A stretch of DNA of 64,000 nt from positions 2,418,001-2,482,000 of the forward strand of contig NZ_JAGJBZ010000002.1 in NCBI RefSeq assembly GCF_020010925.1. The letters run 5' to 3'. The notes beneath the pieces were generated by a model. It had not been told where the DNA came from and searched no databases. It saw nothing but the letters and a program-made list of their open reading frames with translations. Of the stretch, positions 50,789 to 59,529 are shown piece by piece. Every line of letters starts with the position of its first letter. The stretch's first letter is position 1. Source of the stretch: Streptomyces griseiscabiei. GTDB taxonomy: Bacteria; Actinomycetota; Actinomycetes; Streptomycetales; Streptomycetaceae. A program made the position numbers and the translations under genes.

Positions 50789-52260
50789 GCCGCGCCCTCG
50801 GAATCTGCCGTGATCTCGGAGGCAGGCTGGGCAGCCGCAGCGGCGACGGGTTCCCACGTGTCCGGGACCAGGGCCATGCGGGTTTGCATCTCCAGTTCCT
50901 GGAGGGTGTGCAGATATTTCAAGGTCGTGGTGATCGACTGGTGGCCGAGTCTGATGCGAACCCAGTTCAAGGGGTCACCGAAGACCATCTGGTAGGTCTG
51001 GCGGTGCCCGGGGTTGGACTCGGCGAGGTCATGCAGATGTCCTCGCCAGAGCTGTTCAAGGGTGATGACGGCGAAGGAATGCCTCAGCTTGTGAGGGTGT
51101 GAGGACAGGTCCACCCCCGCCCGGCGGCAGCGTCGGTTGCCCGCTCTGAATACCTCCTGCCAGCAGGAAGTTCCACTGGGCAGGCCCGATTCATTGAGCC
51201 ACAGCGCGGCTGGCTCCAAGCCGTCGGGAGTGACGATGAACAACCGCTGCCGCTCATGGCTGTCGAGCTTGTCCACTGTGATCCGATTCCCGCCGACGAA
51301 GACGGCGGGGTCACGCCGGTCGGTGACGATCAACGGATCGCGGACCTGCTCGTACAACCCCTTGTCGCGGGCGTAGTCGATGGCGTCCAGCCGTTCCATC
51401 TCGGCGTAGTCCCACAGCGCCTGAAGGGCCGAGGCAGGGTAGTAGACCCAGCGGGCCGAGCCGCCCTTCGCGATCGCCTCAGGCAGCCATGCGCGGGCGT
51501 TGTCAGCTCCGGGCAGCAGCGTGGGGATATCGAACAGCGAGAGTGCGGTCTGCTCGCACAGCCTCAGTCCGGTGCGGATCATGAGGTCGCTGTAGGTGGC
51601 GTTGCGGGAGGCGAATCTGCCCCGGAAGGACGGGTTGGGCAGCCCGGATGCGGTAAGACCGCGCAGGCCTATGTCCCGCCACAACCGGTACATGGCCGCG
51701 GTCATCCACTCGACATCGTTGAGAGAGCCTTGTCGGGATGCCTCGGCGGGAGTGGTGGTGCCGGCACCGCGGCGGTGAGGATCGCGGATGCGGCTCTCGC
51801 GCTGGACGATCGGGTTCGCGCGCGTATAGCCGTGATAGACCGCCCAGTTGTAGAAGGTGTTGATGTCGGCGACTTCCCGGTCCCACGTCGTCAAGGCGAC
51901 ATGCGGTCCGCGGGGGTCTGCCGTCCTCCACTGTTTGTAGGCGGCGCGATCCCCCGAGGTGGCCTCGCGCCAGTCGCGACGGCCCCGGCTGACCCACAAG
52001 AACGTGAGCCATAGCACCAGGTCGTAGGCCATGGCCTGGCTTGTGTTGACTGGCGCGGCCTTGAGCATGCTGTCGAAAATGTGGTTGAGCTGGATGTCGT
52101 ACCGGCCCTTGGGGCTGATCAAGTACGGTTGCCGGTCCAGAATGTCGTGGTCGTCAAGCCACTCGTCCAGGTCCCACAGCGTGTCGAGGAGCAGGTCCCC
52201 GCTCTGGGGGCGGGGCAGGCCGCGGCGGGTGTGAAAGACCCGCCATCGTGTGTCACTCAT
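50785..52260 (-). CDS. Tyrosine recombinase/integrase (TnpA-like)
   Basis: 491 aa with the most complete catalytic set of the group: MIRTGLRLCEQTALSL (Arg), EAIAKGGSARWVYY (Lys in the beta-hairpin), HPHKLRHSFAV (His-x2-Arg), then IRLGHQSITTTLKYLHTL (second His and nucleophile Tyr). The N-terminal core-binding domain covers about 50-160. It would cut and join DNA at the element ends. The start at 52260 has a weak ribosome site; a truncated recombinase paralogue ends 60 bp upstream. Confidence 0.88.
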   Translation of the reverse strand: MSDTRWRVFHTRRGLPRPQSGDLLLDTLWDLDEWLDDHDILDRQPYLISPKGRYDIQLNHIFDSMLKAAPVNTSQAMAYDLVLWLTFLWVSRGRRDWREATSGDRAAYKQWRTADPRGPHVALTTWDREVADINTFYNWAVYHGYTRANPIVQRESRIRDPHRRGAGTTTPAEASRQGSLNDVEWMTAAMYRLWRDIGLRGLTASGLPNPSFRGRFASRNATYSDLMIRTGLRLCEQTALSLFDIPTLLPGADNARAWLPEAIAKGGSARWVYYPASALQALWDYAEMERLDAIDYARDKGLYEQVRDPLIVTDRRDPAVFVGGNRITVDKLDSHERQRLFIVTPDGLEPAALWLNESGLPSGTSCWQEVFRAGNRRCRRAGVDLSSHPHKLRHSFAVITLEQLWRGHLHDLAESNPGHRQTYQMVFGDPLNWVRIRLGHQSITTTLKYLHTLQELEMQTRMALVPDTWEPVAAAAAQPASEITADSEGAA

Positions 52261-52320
52261 GATGCCTGTCGCAGCGGTTGGGGAAGGATCGGTGGATCGG
52301 GCTGCTGCTGAAACCGGGGA

Positions 52321-53508
52321 TCAGCCGCCGCTGGCCAGCAGTGAAGCGTACGCGCGCCGCACCTGGAGCAGGGTCGGCTCCAGCGGCAGACCGGCGTCGT
52401 CGGACAGGCGGTGGCGGTGGGCCCACTCCTTCAACAGCGGGGCTGCCGAACGCGGTGGCAGGGTGCCGGGACCCGTGAGGGACCACAGGCACCACAGCCG
52501 GTCAGAGTCCGACGCCCGGCGTGCGCGTTCGGTGAGCCGGTGCACCATTAGGTAGAGGTCCCCCGGGCCCAAGGGCTGATCGTCGGAAGCCCGAAGCTCC
52601 CATCGAAGGTGGGCGTGGCCTCCGTGTCGGTGGTCCGGAACTCTGATGGTTACGGTGCCCCGTACGGTGTCATGCTGGTGTGAGGCGGGAAGATTCAGGA
52701 GCTCGGAGGGGCGGAGCCCGGAGAGCCCGGTTCCCAGTACAAGCAGTGGTGCTAAGTCCTCCCTGGTCAGGAACAGGCCACGGGCGACGTCGGCTCTCCT
52801 GGCCGGGCTGTTGGTCCGGTCGAAGAGATCGAGGACGTGGAGGTCGAGGCTTTCGATCTCCACGTCGGTGACGGCCGAACTGGGCGGGTCGGCCCGGTAC
52901 GCCGCCAGCAGGCTGTCGCCCCGGTCAATTCGGTCGCGGACGGCGACAGCGTCACCCACGGCCGCGCGCATGAGTTGCTCGAACTCGCGGCGAGTGAGGC
53001 AAGAAACGGGTTGTTCCCGGGTTGGCCGCAAGAGGTTCCTAGCCAGTCTTGAGCCCGGTCGGGTGAAGGGAGGGCGACCCCCGGTAGCAACTAGAGTTCC
53101 GACCTCCGGAGACAGGCTGCCGTATGGTGCATTCCGCAGGAGCCTGCATAGCGAAGCAATGTCTTGGTAGCAGGCGCCCGCGGAAGCCATGGTCCTCCGG
53201 ATGGTTACGTATTGCCCAAGGTGCCGTTCGCGCAGGGACGACAGGGAATCCAATGGTTCGCCCAATGAGTCCAGGAAAGCCAGGAAGCGCCGTACGGTGG
53301 AGAAGCACGCCTGAGCCGTGGGCAGCGTGCCTACCGACTTCAGTGCCTCGGTCAGGCACTTAGCCATCTCCAAGTGCAGGGCGGGGCATGGTAGTTCAGC
53401 CAGCCTGAAGGTGTGCGTGCGGCCGTCAGTGGCCCGGAAGACAACCGCCGTCGGAGACAAGCTGGGAGGCGGGGGTGGTTCGCTGCCGTCAGAGGAGAGC
53501 GCAGGCAT
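52321..53508 (-). CDS. Shortened recombinase paralogue lacking the catalytic C-terminus
   Basis: 395 aa from the ATG at 53508 (AAGGTG upstream; a GTG at 53517 is an alternative). It aligns by eye with residues about 15-435 of the 638-aa recombinase: matching RRFLAFLDSLGEPLDSLSSL, LLVLGTGLSGLRPSELLNLP and LQVRRAYASLLASGG. It stops exactly where the larger protein goes on to the HYL region, so the nucleophile is missing. It is either a regulatory DNA-binding paralogue or a decaying duplicate at the leading edge of the element. Confidence 0.65.
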   Translation of the reverse strand: MPALSSDGSEPPPPPSLSPTAVVFRATDGRTHTFRLAELPCPALHLEMAKCLTEALKSVGTLPTAQACFSTVRRFLAFLDSLGEPLDSLSSLRERHLGQYVTIRRTMASAGACYQDIASLCRLLRNAPYGSLSPEVGTLVATGGRPPFTRPGSRLARNLLRPTREQPVSCLTRREFEQLMRAAVGDAVAVRDRIDRGDSLLAAYRADPPSSAVTDVEIESLDLHVLDLFDRTNSPARRADVARGLFLTREDLAPLLVLGTGLSGLRPSELLNLPASHQHDTVRGTVTIRVPDHRHGGHAHLRWELRASDDQPLGPGDLYLMVHRLTERARRASDSDRLWCLWSLTGPGTLPPRSAAPLLKEWAHRHRLSDDAGLPLEPTLLQVRRAYASLLASGG

Positions 53509-53882
53509 GGGCAACACCTTTCGTGCGGCAATTACGCACAGAGGAGCCCCCGCCGTAAACCAGGGGGCCGGGCAAGGACCGGATCCGATTTAAGGATCAT
53601 CCGAAGGCCTGCTCCGTTGTCCCGGGAATCCCCATATGGGTGATCACTTGACGCCGTGTTCGAAAATGACTTCGAACAACGGGTTGCCGCGCTCGTGTGC
53701 AGTTGGCGGTGAGGCAATGCACCAAGCGTCGATCATCAGCCATCGAAGGGCAGGATCGCGCCGGTCGATGTGACCGTTGAAGTCGGGGTCGAGCGCGCGC
53801 GTTGCTTTCCAGCCGTCGCTGCTCCGCTGTCCCGTCAGCAGAGCAGCGATCTGGACTCATCGAGGATCGTGCACCAGCTTGT
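53509..53882 (-). other. Intergenic: leading edge of recombinase module
   Basis: 374 bp between the ergothioneine methyltransferase stop and the first recombinase gene. It contains the 8-bp inverted repeat at 53657-53678 and no supported gene (an Arg-rich frame at 53597-53911 overlaps the methyltransferase end and is rejected). The element end and its recombination core should lie here. Confidence 0.5.
53657..53678. repeat. Perfect 8-bp inverted repeat TGTTCGAA-n6-TTCGAACA
   Basis: Arms at 53657-53664 and 53671-53678 around AATGAC. The arm length and 6-bp spacer are what a tyrosine-recombinase crossover core looks like, and it lies between the first recombinase gene and the flanking egtD, where an attachment site is expected. 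An operator is the alternative. Confidence 0.5.
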
Positions 53883-54863
53883 TCAGCGAGCAGTGGCGAG
53901 AATGAGTGCAAAGCCGGCGTTGGTGTCTGCCCAAAGCTGATTCGTACGGAGACCCGCTTCAGTCATTTCTTCCTGAAGTCCGTCTTGGGTGAATTTCGCG
54001 CTCCGCTCAGTGATCCATTCTTCTCCGCGAGTGAAATTCACTGCCAGGTCAAGGTCCCGGATTTTGACGAGCTGCTCGACTCGGCTGCGCAGCCGCATTT
54101 CGATGTGGCTTTCCGTGCCGTTCCACACCGATACGTGGTCGAAGGCATCCGGGTCGAAGTCGGCGTTCAGCTCACGGTTCAATACGTGCAACAGATGCTT
54201 GTCGAACTCAGCCGTGACGCCTTGAGCGTCATCGTAGGCGGCAGTCATTTCCTGCTCGGTCTTGACCAGGTCGGCGCCGATGAGAAGGAAGTCCTCGGGA
54301 CGCATGATGTCTCGGAGCCCGCGGAGGAACGGGCCACGGGCGGGTCGCCGGAAATTCCCCAGCGTGCTGCCAAGGAAGGCGATGAGGCGTGGGCCGTCCT
54401 CGGGCAGCGTCGGTAGGACGAGGGAAGTCGTGAAGTCGGCGCGGAGGGCGTGCAGACGGATCCCCGGGTAGTCCCGGACGAGTTGGGCGCTGGCCTGATG
54501 GAGCGCGTCTGCACTGACGTCGACAGGGACGTAGTGCAATCCGCTCGGCCCCAGTGCCTCGATGATCAGCTTGGACTTCGTTGAGCTCCCGGACCCGAGC
54601 TCGACCAGGCTGCGGGCTCCGGTCCGCACGGCGATGTCCTGGGCATGGAGTTGGAGCAGTCCCAGTTCCGCTCGCCACAGGGGGTATTCCGGGAGCTGGG
54701 TGATCTCCTCGAAGAGTTCGCTGCCCCGGGCGTCGTAGAACCACGTGGGCGCAGTGGACTTCGGGGTGCGGGCCAGTCCGTCGCTGATGTCAGCGCGCAG
54801 TGCCTTGGCGTAGTGCTCGGCCTCGAGAGTGTCGGTGTAGCCATAGGCCCGGTTGTCGTTCAT
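53883..54863 (-). CDS. egtD: EgtD-type L-histidine N-alpha-methyltransferase (second, complete copy)
   Basis: 326 aa, the normal EgtD length; trimethylates histidine to hercynine with SAM. The SAM loop is VELGSGSSTKSKL; KWFYD is here TWFYDARGSELFEEI. Residues known to contact histidine in mycobacterial EgtD seem kept: Tyr in LPEY, Asn in STLGN, Tyr in AYDDAQG, Met in IEMRLRS, and Glu and Ser in TERSAKF. It is clearly divergent from the truncated copy upstream (EYPLWRAE against EYYPTRAE), so it is not a simple tandem duplicate. Its ATG overlaps the stop of the broken copy by 4 nt. It likely supplies the EgtD activity of the operon. Confidence 0.85.
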   Translation of the reverse strand: MNDNRAYGYTDTLEAEHYAKALRADISDGLARTPKSTAPTWFYDARGSELFEEITQLPEYPLWRAELGLLQLHAQDIAVRTGARSLVELGSGSSTKSKLIIEALGPSGLHYVPVDVSADALHQASAQLVRDYPGIRLHALRADFTTSLVLPTLPEDGPRLIAFLGSTLGNFRRPARGPFLRGLRDIMRPEDFLLIGADLVKTEQEMTAAYDDAQGVTAEFDKHLLHVLNRELNADFDPDAFDHVSVWNGTESHIEMRLRSRVEQLVKIRDLDLAVNFTRGEEWITERSAKFTQDGLQEEMTEAGLRTNQLWADTNAGFALILATAR

Positions 54864-55747
54864 GCGTGCCTCTCTTCGGTCGACGCCACATCGGCGGAGT
54901 GCCGGGATCGCAGTTTCCTTGTCGAGCGCGCAACGCCGGCAGCAGCGGGCACCCTCCCCATCACCGGGCCGCTGGGCGCACGGGATGACCGACGGGACCG
55001 GGGCGCAGGCCGAGTCCTTCCGTTACCGATCCGGCTTCTCTGCCTGGGCTTGGGCACACAGGTGGGCCTTGGAGTGCGGACAACGGACAGGATGAACGAC
55101 CCACATAGCTCGGCCGTCACCCCCGCCGCGTCGTCGTACGCGGCGACCAGCACCCCCGCGTCCTTGACCAGGTCCGTGCCCAGCAGCAGCGCGTCCCCGG
55201 GGGCCAGCAGCGCCCGGACGGCGGTCAGGAACGCCGCCCGCTCCGCCGGCACCAGATTGCCGATCGTGCCGCCGAGGAACGCCACCAGCCGCGGCCCCGG
55301 CGTCTCGGGCAGCACGAGCCCCGCGGTGAAGTCGGCGATCAGGGCGTGCACGTTCAGCCCCGGCCGCTCGGCGACCAGCGCCTCGCCCGCCAGCCGCAGC
55401 GCGCTCTCGCTGACGTCGACCGGTACGTACGTGTGCAGGCCGGGCATCGCGTCCAGCAGGTGCCGGGTCTTGTCGGAGGAGCCGGACCCCAGCTCGACCA
55501 GGGTCCGCGCCCCGCTCGCCGCGGTGATCTCACCGGCCCGGCCGACGAGGATCTCCCGCTCGGCACGGGTCGGGTAGTACTCGGGCAACTCCGTGATCCG
55601 CTCGAAGAGTTCACTGCCGCGCGCGTCGTAGAACCACTTCGGCGGCAGCGTCTTCGGCGTGCGGGTCAGACCGTCCAGGACATCGGCCCGCAGGGCGGCG
55701 TCGGTGGCGTCCTCGGGCAGGGTGCGGGTGACACGGAACGGGCTCAC
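54860..55747 (-). pseudogene. egtD: Truncated/hybrid original egtD
   Basis: The start (ATG at 55747) overlaps egtC by 4 nt as in normal Streptomyces operons, and residues 1-213 are standard EgtD (PKWFYDARGSELFERI, LPEYYPTRAE, VELGSGSSDKTRHLL, GGTIGNLVPAER, AAYDDAAGVTAE). From residue 214 the sequence turns into an unrelated Arg/Ser/Pro-rich tail. The segment with the family Met, Glu and Ser of the histidine pocket is missing, so the 295-aa product should be inactive. The remaining C-terminal third is not found elsewhere in the window. The break lies at about 55108. Confidence 0.8.
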
Positions 55748-56559
55748 GCGGAAGGCTCCCTCGGTGGTTCGGAGGCTGTCTCGTCGTCGTGGTCGGGTCG
55801 GGGGGATCCCTCCAGTTCCTTGAGCGGGGTGAGCAGCACGTCCGTACGGCTCGCCGCGAGCAGCGTGCGGTCCGGGACCTCCACCCAGTGCGGATCGTCG
55901 TCGTACGGCTCGGACGCCACGACCGTGCTGCGGCCGGGCTCGGCGCGGTACCAGAGCGTGTCGCCCCAGGCCGTCGCCGCGATGGTCTCGCCGTTGGTGA
56001 GCAGCAGGTTGAGCCGTGAGCCGGGGGCCGCGCGGGCGACCTCCAGGACCGTGTCGGCCAGTGCCTGGCCCTCCTCGTCACCGGCCCGCAGCCGGTTCAG
56101 GACCAGCGCCCACACGAGCGCCGAGTCGTTGCGGGCCTCCATCGACAGCAGCTCCACGGCGGGCAGCCCGTCGGCGAGACGGGCGAGCGACCGGGGCCAC
56201 CCGGCGACCGCCCCGTTGTGGCTGAACAGCCACGCCCCGGCGGCGAACGGCGCCGCCGCGGCCTCGTCGTCGGCGCCCGCCACCGTCGCGTCCCGTACGG
56301 CGGCCAGCAGCGCCCCGGTGCGGACCACCCGGGCGAGGTCGGCGAAGGACTGGTCGCCCCAGATCGGCCCGGCCCGCCGGTAACGGCCCGGCACCGGGTC
56401 GCCCTCGGCGTACCAACCGACCCCGAAACCATCGGCGTTGACCGTCCCGTACCGCTGCCGCCGGGGCGCCCACGACTGCCGGAACAGGGCGTGCGGCGGA
56501 TCCACCAGCACCCTGCCCAGTGCGGACTCCGGTCCGAGATAAGCGATATGACGGCACAT
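55744..56559 (-). CDS. egtC: Ergothioneine biosynthesis amidohydrolase EgtC
   Basis: 271 aa; removes the gamma-glutamyl group from the hercynyl-gamma-glutamylcysteine sulfoxide. The start at 56559 gives MCRHIAYLG with Cys2 as the N-terminal nucleophile of class II glutamine amidotransferases; FGVGWY, LFSHNGAV (glutamine-site His-Asn-Gly) and ARNDSALVWALVL follow. The N-terminal Cys decides the start and rules out the longer frame to 56655. It overlaps egtB by 1 nt (TGATG) and egtD by 4 nt. Confidence 0.93.
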   Translation of the reverse strand: MCRHIAYLGPESALGRVLVDPPHALFRQSWAPRRQRYGTVNADGFGVGWYAEGDPVPGRYRRAGPIWGDQSFADLARVVRTGALLAAVRDATVAGADDEAAAAPFAAGAWLFSHNGAVAGWPRSLARLADGLPAVELLSMEARNDSALVWALVLNRLRAGDEEGQALADTVLEVARAAPGSRLNLLLTNGETIAATAWGDTLWYRAEPGRSTVVASEPYDDDPHWVEVPDRTLLAASRTDVLLTPLKELEGSPRPDHDDETASEPPREPSA

Positions 56560-57905
56560 CAGACGACCTCCGGGGAGGCGTCGCGGGCCGTGCGGAACCC
56601 GCTGAAGATCTGCCGCCGGATCGGATAGTCCCAGTTGCGGAACGTCCCCCGGCACGCCACCTGGTCCACGGCGAACGAACCACCGCGCAGCACCTTGTGC
56701 TCGGGGCCGAAGAACACCTCCGAGTACTCCTTGTACGGGAACGCCGTGAACCCCGGGTAGGGCAGGAAGTCACTGGACGTCCACTCCCACACATCACCGA
56801 TCAACTGCCGTACGCCCAGCGGAGATTCGCCCGCCGAGTAGCTGCCGGCCGGGGCCGGGCGCAGATGCCGCTGGCCGAGGTTGGCGTGCTCGGGCGTCGG
56901 GTCGGCGTCGCCCCACGGGTAGCGGGTGGAGCGGCCGGAGACCGGGTCGTGGCGGGCGGCCTTCTCCCACTCGGCCTCGGTCGGCAGCCGGCGCCCCGCC
57001 CAGCGGGCGTACGCGTCGGCCTCGTACCAGCACACGTGCAGCACGGGCTCGTCGGCCGGTACGACCTCGGTGACACCGAAGCGCCGCCGCAGCCACTGCC
57101 TGCCGTCGCGCCGCCAGAACAGCGGCGCGGTGATGCCGTGCGCGCGGATGTGGTCCCAGCCCTCGGCCGTCCACCAGCGGTCGTCGTCGTACCCGCCGTC
57201 GGCGATGAACGCCTGGTACGCGCCGTTCGTCACCGGGGTGGTGTCGATGTGGAACGCCGGGACGGTCCGCCGGTGCGCGGGCCGCTCGTTGTCCAGCGCC
57301 CATGGCTCGTCCGAGGTCCCCATCGTGAACTCACCGCCGGGGACCAGTACTTCGGCCGGTCCGGTGAACAGCGGGACGGGCTCCGGGTCCGGCGCCGACA
57401 GCACAGCCGGTCCCTTGCGGAGCTGATGGGTGATCAGCATCGTCTCGTCGTGCTGCTGTTCGTGCTGGGCGATCATGCCGAAGGCGAAGCCCGCGTCGGT
57501 GAGCCGGGTGCCGTGGAAGTCGGCGCTCTCCAGCACGTCCAGCGCCCGCCCGCGCACCTCGCGCAGATACCGCCGGGCCTCCTCGGGCGCCAGCAGCGGC
57601 AGCGAGGTCCGCGCGGCACGCGGGTGCTCGAAGGCGTCGTACAGCCCGTCGATCTCGGGCCGCATCGCCTCCCGCCCGGCGACGTTGCGCAGCAGCCACA
57701 GCTCCTCCTGGTTGCCGATGTGGGCGAGGTCCCACACCAGCGGCGACATCAGCGGCGAGTGCTGCGCGGTGAGGTCGGGTTCGTCGACTGCGGTGGTCAG
57801 GAGCGCGGTGCGGGCCCGGGCCGTGGTCAGCGCAGCCAGCGCGCGCTCCCGGAGTATGCCGGGGTCGGCGCCGGCCGTCGGGACCGGCGTCTCGGGTGCG
57901 GTCAT
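56559..57905 (-). CDS. egtB: Ergothioneine biosynthesis sulfoxide synthase EgtB
   Basis: 448 aa non-haem iron enzyme that joins gamma-glutamylcysteine to hercynine with O2. The N-terminal DinB_2 domain gives the iron site: His62 (DLAHIGNQEE), His148 and His152 (QHEQQHDE). The C-terminal FGE-sulfatase domain has PGGEFTMGTSDEPWALDNE, PVTNGAYQAFI, LPTEAEWEKAAR, VWEWTSSDF and VLRGGSFA. The start at 57905 is fixed by the 4-nt overlap with egtA. Length and order are those of Streptomyces operons. Confidence 0.95.
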   Translation of the reverse strand: MTAPETPVPTAGADPGILRERALAALTTARARTALLTTAVDEPDLTAQHSPLMSPLVWDLAHIGNQEELWLLRNVAGREAMRPEIDGLYDAFEHPRAARTSLPLLAPEEARRYLREVRGRALDVLESADFHGTRLTDAGFAFGMIAQHEQQHDETMLITHQLRKGPAVLSAPDPEPVPLFTGPAEVLVPGGEFTMGTSDEPWALDNERPAHRRTVPAFHIDTTPVTNGAYQAFIADGGYDDDRWWTAEGWDHIRAHGITAPLFWRRDGRQWLRRRFGVTEVVPADEPVLHVCWYEADAYARWAGRRLPTEAEWEKAARHDPVSGRSTRYPWGDADPTPEHANLGQRHLRPAPAGSYSAGESPLGVRQLIGDVWEWTSSDFLPYPGFTAFPYKEYSEVFFGPEHKVLRGGSFAVDQVACRGTFRNWDYPIRRQIFSGFRTARDASPEVV

Positions 57906-59176
57906 GCGGGGATGTCCTTCCCATGGAACACGTCGAGCAGATCGTCGGCCGGGCAACGGCCCCGGGCCACATGGCGGTCGGTGTACGCCACGACCGCGTC
58001 CACCACCTCGGTGCTCGCGCCGAGCCGGGGCAGCGCCTCGGCCGCCGCCGCGAAGCAGACGGCCGCCGCCTCCCGCAGTTCGGGATCGGCGAGCCCGTCA
58101 CGGGTGGCCGCCTCCCACAGCGGATTGCGCGGCGCGGGCCGTGAACCCGCCCGCTCGGCCAGTGGCTTCACCGTCCGGTAGGCCGTCTCAGCGGCCTCCG
58201 GGTCCTCGAACAGCGCCGCCGTCACGGCGAGCGGCACGATCCACCCGTCCTCGCCGGGCTGCGCGTCGATCATGCGCAGCTCCATGTGGCCGCGCGGGCG
58301 GACCGGCGGGAACAGCGTCGTCAGGTGGTAGTCGAGGTCGGCGCGGGTCGGCGGGGTGTCGGATCTCGTCCACTCCCGGAACGTCATCGCCCCGGGCACA
58401 CCCCAGGGGCCCTCGTCGGCCCGGACGCACATCACGGGCGCGTCCAGCACGAGCCGGGCCCAGGCCCCGCGCGGATCGCCGTCCAGCACCGGGGCGTCGG
58501 TCCGGGCCGGGTCCATGGCCGCCCACAGGGCCTGCCGGGTCGAACGCCAGCCGGTGACCCGGCCGTGCGCCAGCGGGGAGTGCGCGAACGACGCCACCAG
58601 CACCGCGCCGAGCTGGTGCGCCAGCCACCAGCGCCGCCGGTGACCGAGGGGGCCCGGTTCCTCGTACCCGGCGTCGAGGCACACCTGCACCGAGGCGGAG
58701 GAGCACATCATGGACCGCCCCTCGGGTCCGAAGCGGTCGAGATAGATCTCCATCGCGTCGTACCGGGGCTCATGGAGGTAGCGGGTCGGGGGGTTCCAGG
58801 GTTCGTGGCCGAAGCCGCTGATGCCGAGCCCCGCCTCGCGCAGTGTGGCGCGTACGGCGGTCAGGTCGGCGGAGACGGACCCGACGCACTCCATCAGGGA
58901 GGCGGCCGGTGCCGAGCTGAGCTCCAACTGCCCGCCGGGTTCGACGGTCAGCGGGGAGTTCAGGGTCAGGGTCCGCAGTGCGGCGTACGCCGCTTCGAGT
59001 CGTGCGGGTGTTGCCGGGAGCCGCGGGTCACGCAGCTCGTGGACGTGCCATTCCAGTTCGACACCGAGGGTGCGGGGTGGACCGGTCTTGAAGCAGATGC
59101 CCCGTACCAGGGCCTCCACCTCTGCCTCGGTGACCGCGGAGCGTCGCTCCGTACAGTCACTCAGCGCATCTGACAT
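57902..59176 (-). CDS. egtA: Glutamate-cysteine ligase EgtA
   Basis: 424 aa, ATP-dependent synthesis of gamma-glutamylcysteine, first step of the pathway. GVELEWHVHEL near residue 40, VEPGGQLELSSAP near 85, SSASVQVCLDAG and ELRMIDAQPG are the GCS2 family motifs. A perfect AGGAGGA site precedes the ATG at 59176. It is the first gene of the operon egtA-egtB-egtC-egtD; the divergent gene starts about 260 bp away. No egtE is present, as is common in actinomycetes where the lyase is encoded elsewhere. Confidence 0.94.
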   Translation of the reverse strand: MSDALSDCTERRSAVTEAEVEALVRGICFKTGPPRTLGVELEWHVHELRDPRLPATPARLEAAYAALRTLTLNSPLTVEPGGQLELSSAPAASLMECVGSVSADLTAVRATLREAGLGISGFGHEPWNPPTRYLHEPRYDAMEIYLDRFGPEGRSMMCSSASVQVCLDAGYEEPGPLGHRRRWWLAHQLGAVLVASFAHSPLAHGRVTGWRSTRQALWAAMDPARTDAPVLDGDPRGAWARLVLDAPVMCVRADEGPWGVPGAMTFREWTRSDTPPTRADLDYHLTTLFPPVRPRGHMELRMIDAQPGEDGWIVPLAVTAALFEDPEAAETAYRTVKPLAERAGSRPAPRNPLWEAATRDGLADPELREAAAVCFAAAAEALPRLGASTEVVDAVVAYTDRHVARGRCPADDLLDVFHGKDIPA

Positions 59177-59436
59177 GTCGGGATCCTCCTGAGATGCCGA
59201 TCTCGTCGCCAAGCCGCAGACCCGTTCCCGATGGGGGGCGGACCGGTGGCACTCGTCCCACCCAAAACCCTTGCGCCGCTTTCGCACAAGGGGCCATATC
59301 GTGGCAATGCGGACCGGATGCGGTTCGACGATCTCTGTTTCCAGGGACTTCAGGCACCTCTTCCCGTACCCGTACCGGGCCATTCACACGGGAAACTCCG
59401 TTGCGGACACTCACCAGCATCACCCAGGATGCGGCC

Positions 59437-59529
59437 ATGAGCACGACGGGGGAGATCGCGCGGGAACCGCGCGCGACGGACACGGGGGCGACGGACCCAG
59501 GCGCGACGGACACGGGGGCGCCGCGATGA
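59437..59529 (+). CDS. Possible 30-aa leader frame upstream of PARG-like gene
   Basis: Starts at an ATG with AGGA 7 nt upstream and ends by overlapping the next start (ATGA, 59526-59529). The last half consists of three 5-residue repeats (TDTGA, TDPGA, TDTGA) made by 15-bp DNA repeats at 59476-59520. It may couple translation of the macrodomain-like gene; it could also be non-coding. Confidence 0.35.
   Translation: MSTTGEIAREPRATDTGATDPGATDTGAPR
59476..59520. repeat. Three tandem 15-bp units
   Basis: Units 59476-59490 and 59506-59520 are identical; the middle one (59491-59505) differs at two positions. They lie just before the start codon at 59526 and carry G-runs that could serve as ribosome-binding sequence. 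Confidence 0.7.

Larger units (their letters stand above)
46361..53508 (-). mobile_element. Tn554-like recombinase module (several tyrosine recombinases plus TnpC-like protein)
   Basis: Five same-strand genes: a truncated recombinase paralogue, then three overlapping recombinase-type genes (ATGA overlaps at 50785-50788 and 48872-48875) and a small TnpC/DUF6262-like gene (26-nt overlap). The order TnpA-TnpB-TnpC with a small HTH/coiled-coil last gene is that of Tn554-type transposons; recombinase-in-trio (RIT) elements are an alternative comparison. The adjacent radical SAM/STAND operon would be cargo. Ends were not found. Confidence 0.75.

Noticed and set aside
53597..53911. Minus-strand 104-codon frame between the second egtD and the recombinases
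   Set aside because: Arg/Ser-rich, overlaps the end of egtD, and has no recognisable feature.
54860..55747. Truncated egtD as a functional fusion protein
   Set aside because: The new tail is Arg/Ser/Pro-rich without a domain, and residues needed for histidine binding are lost; a broken gene is more likely.
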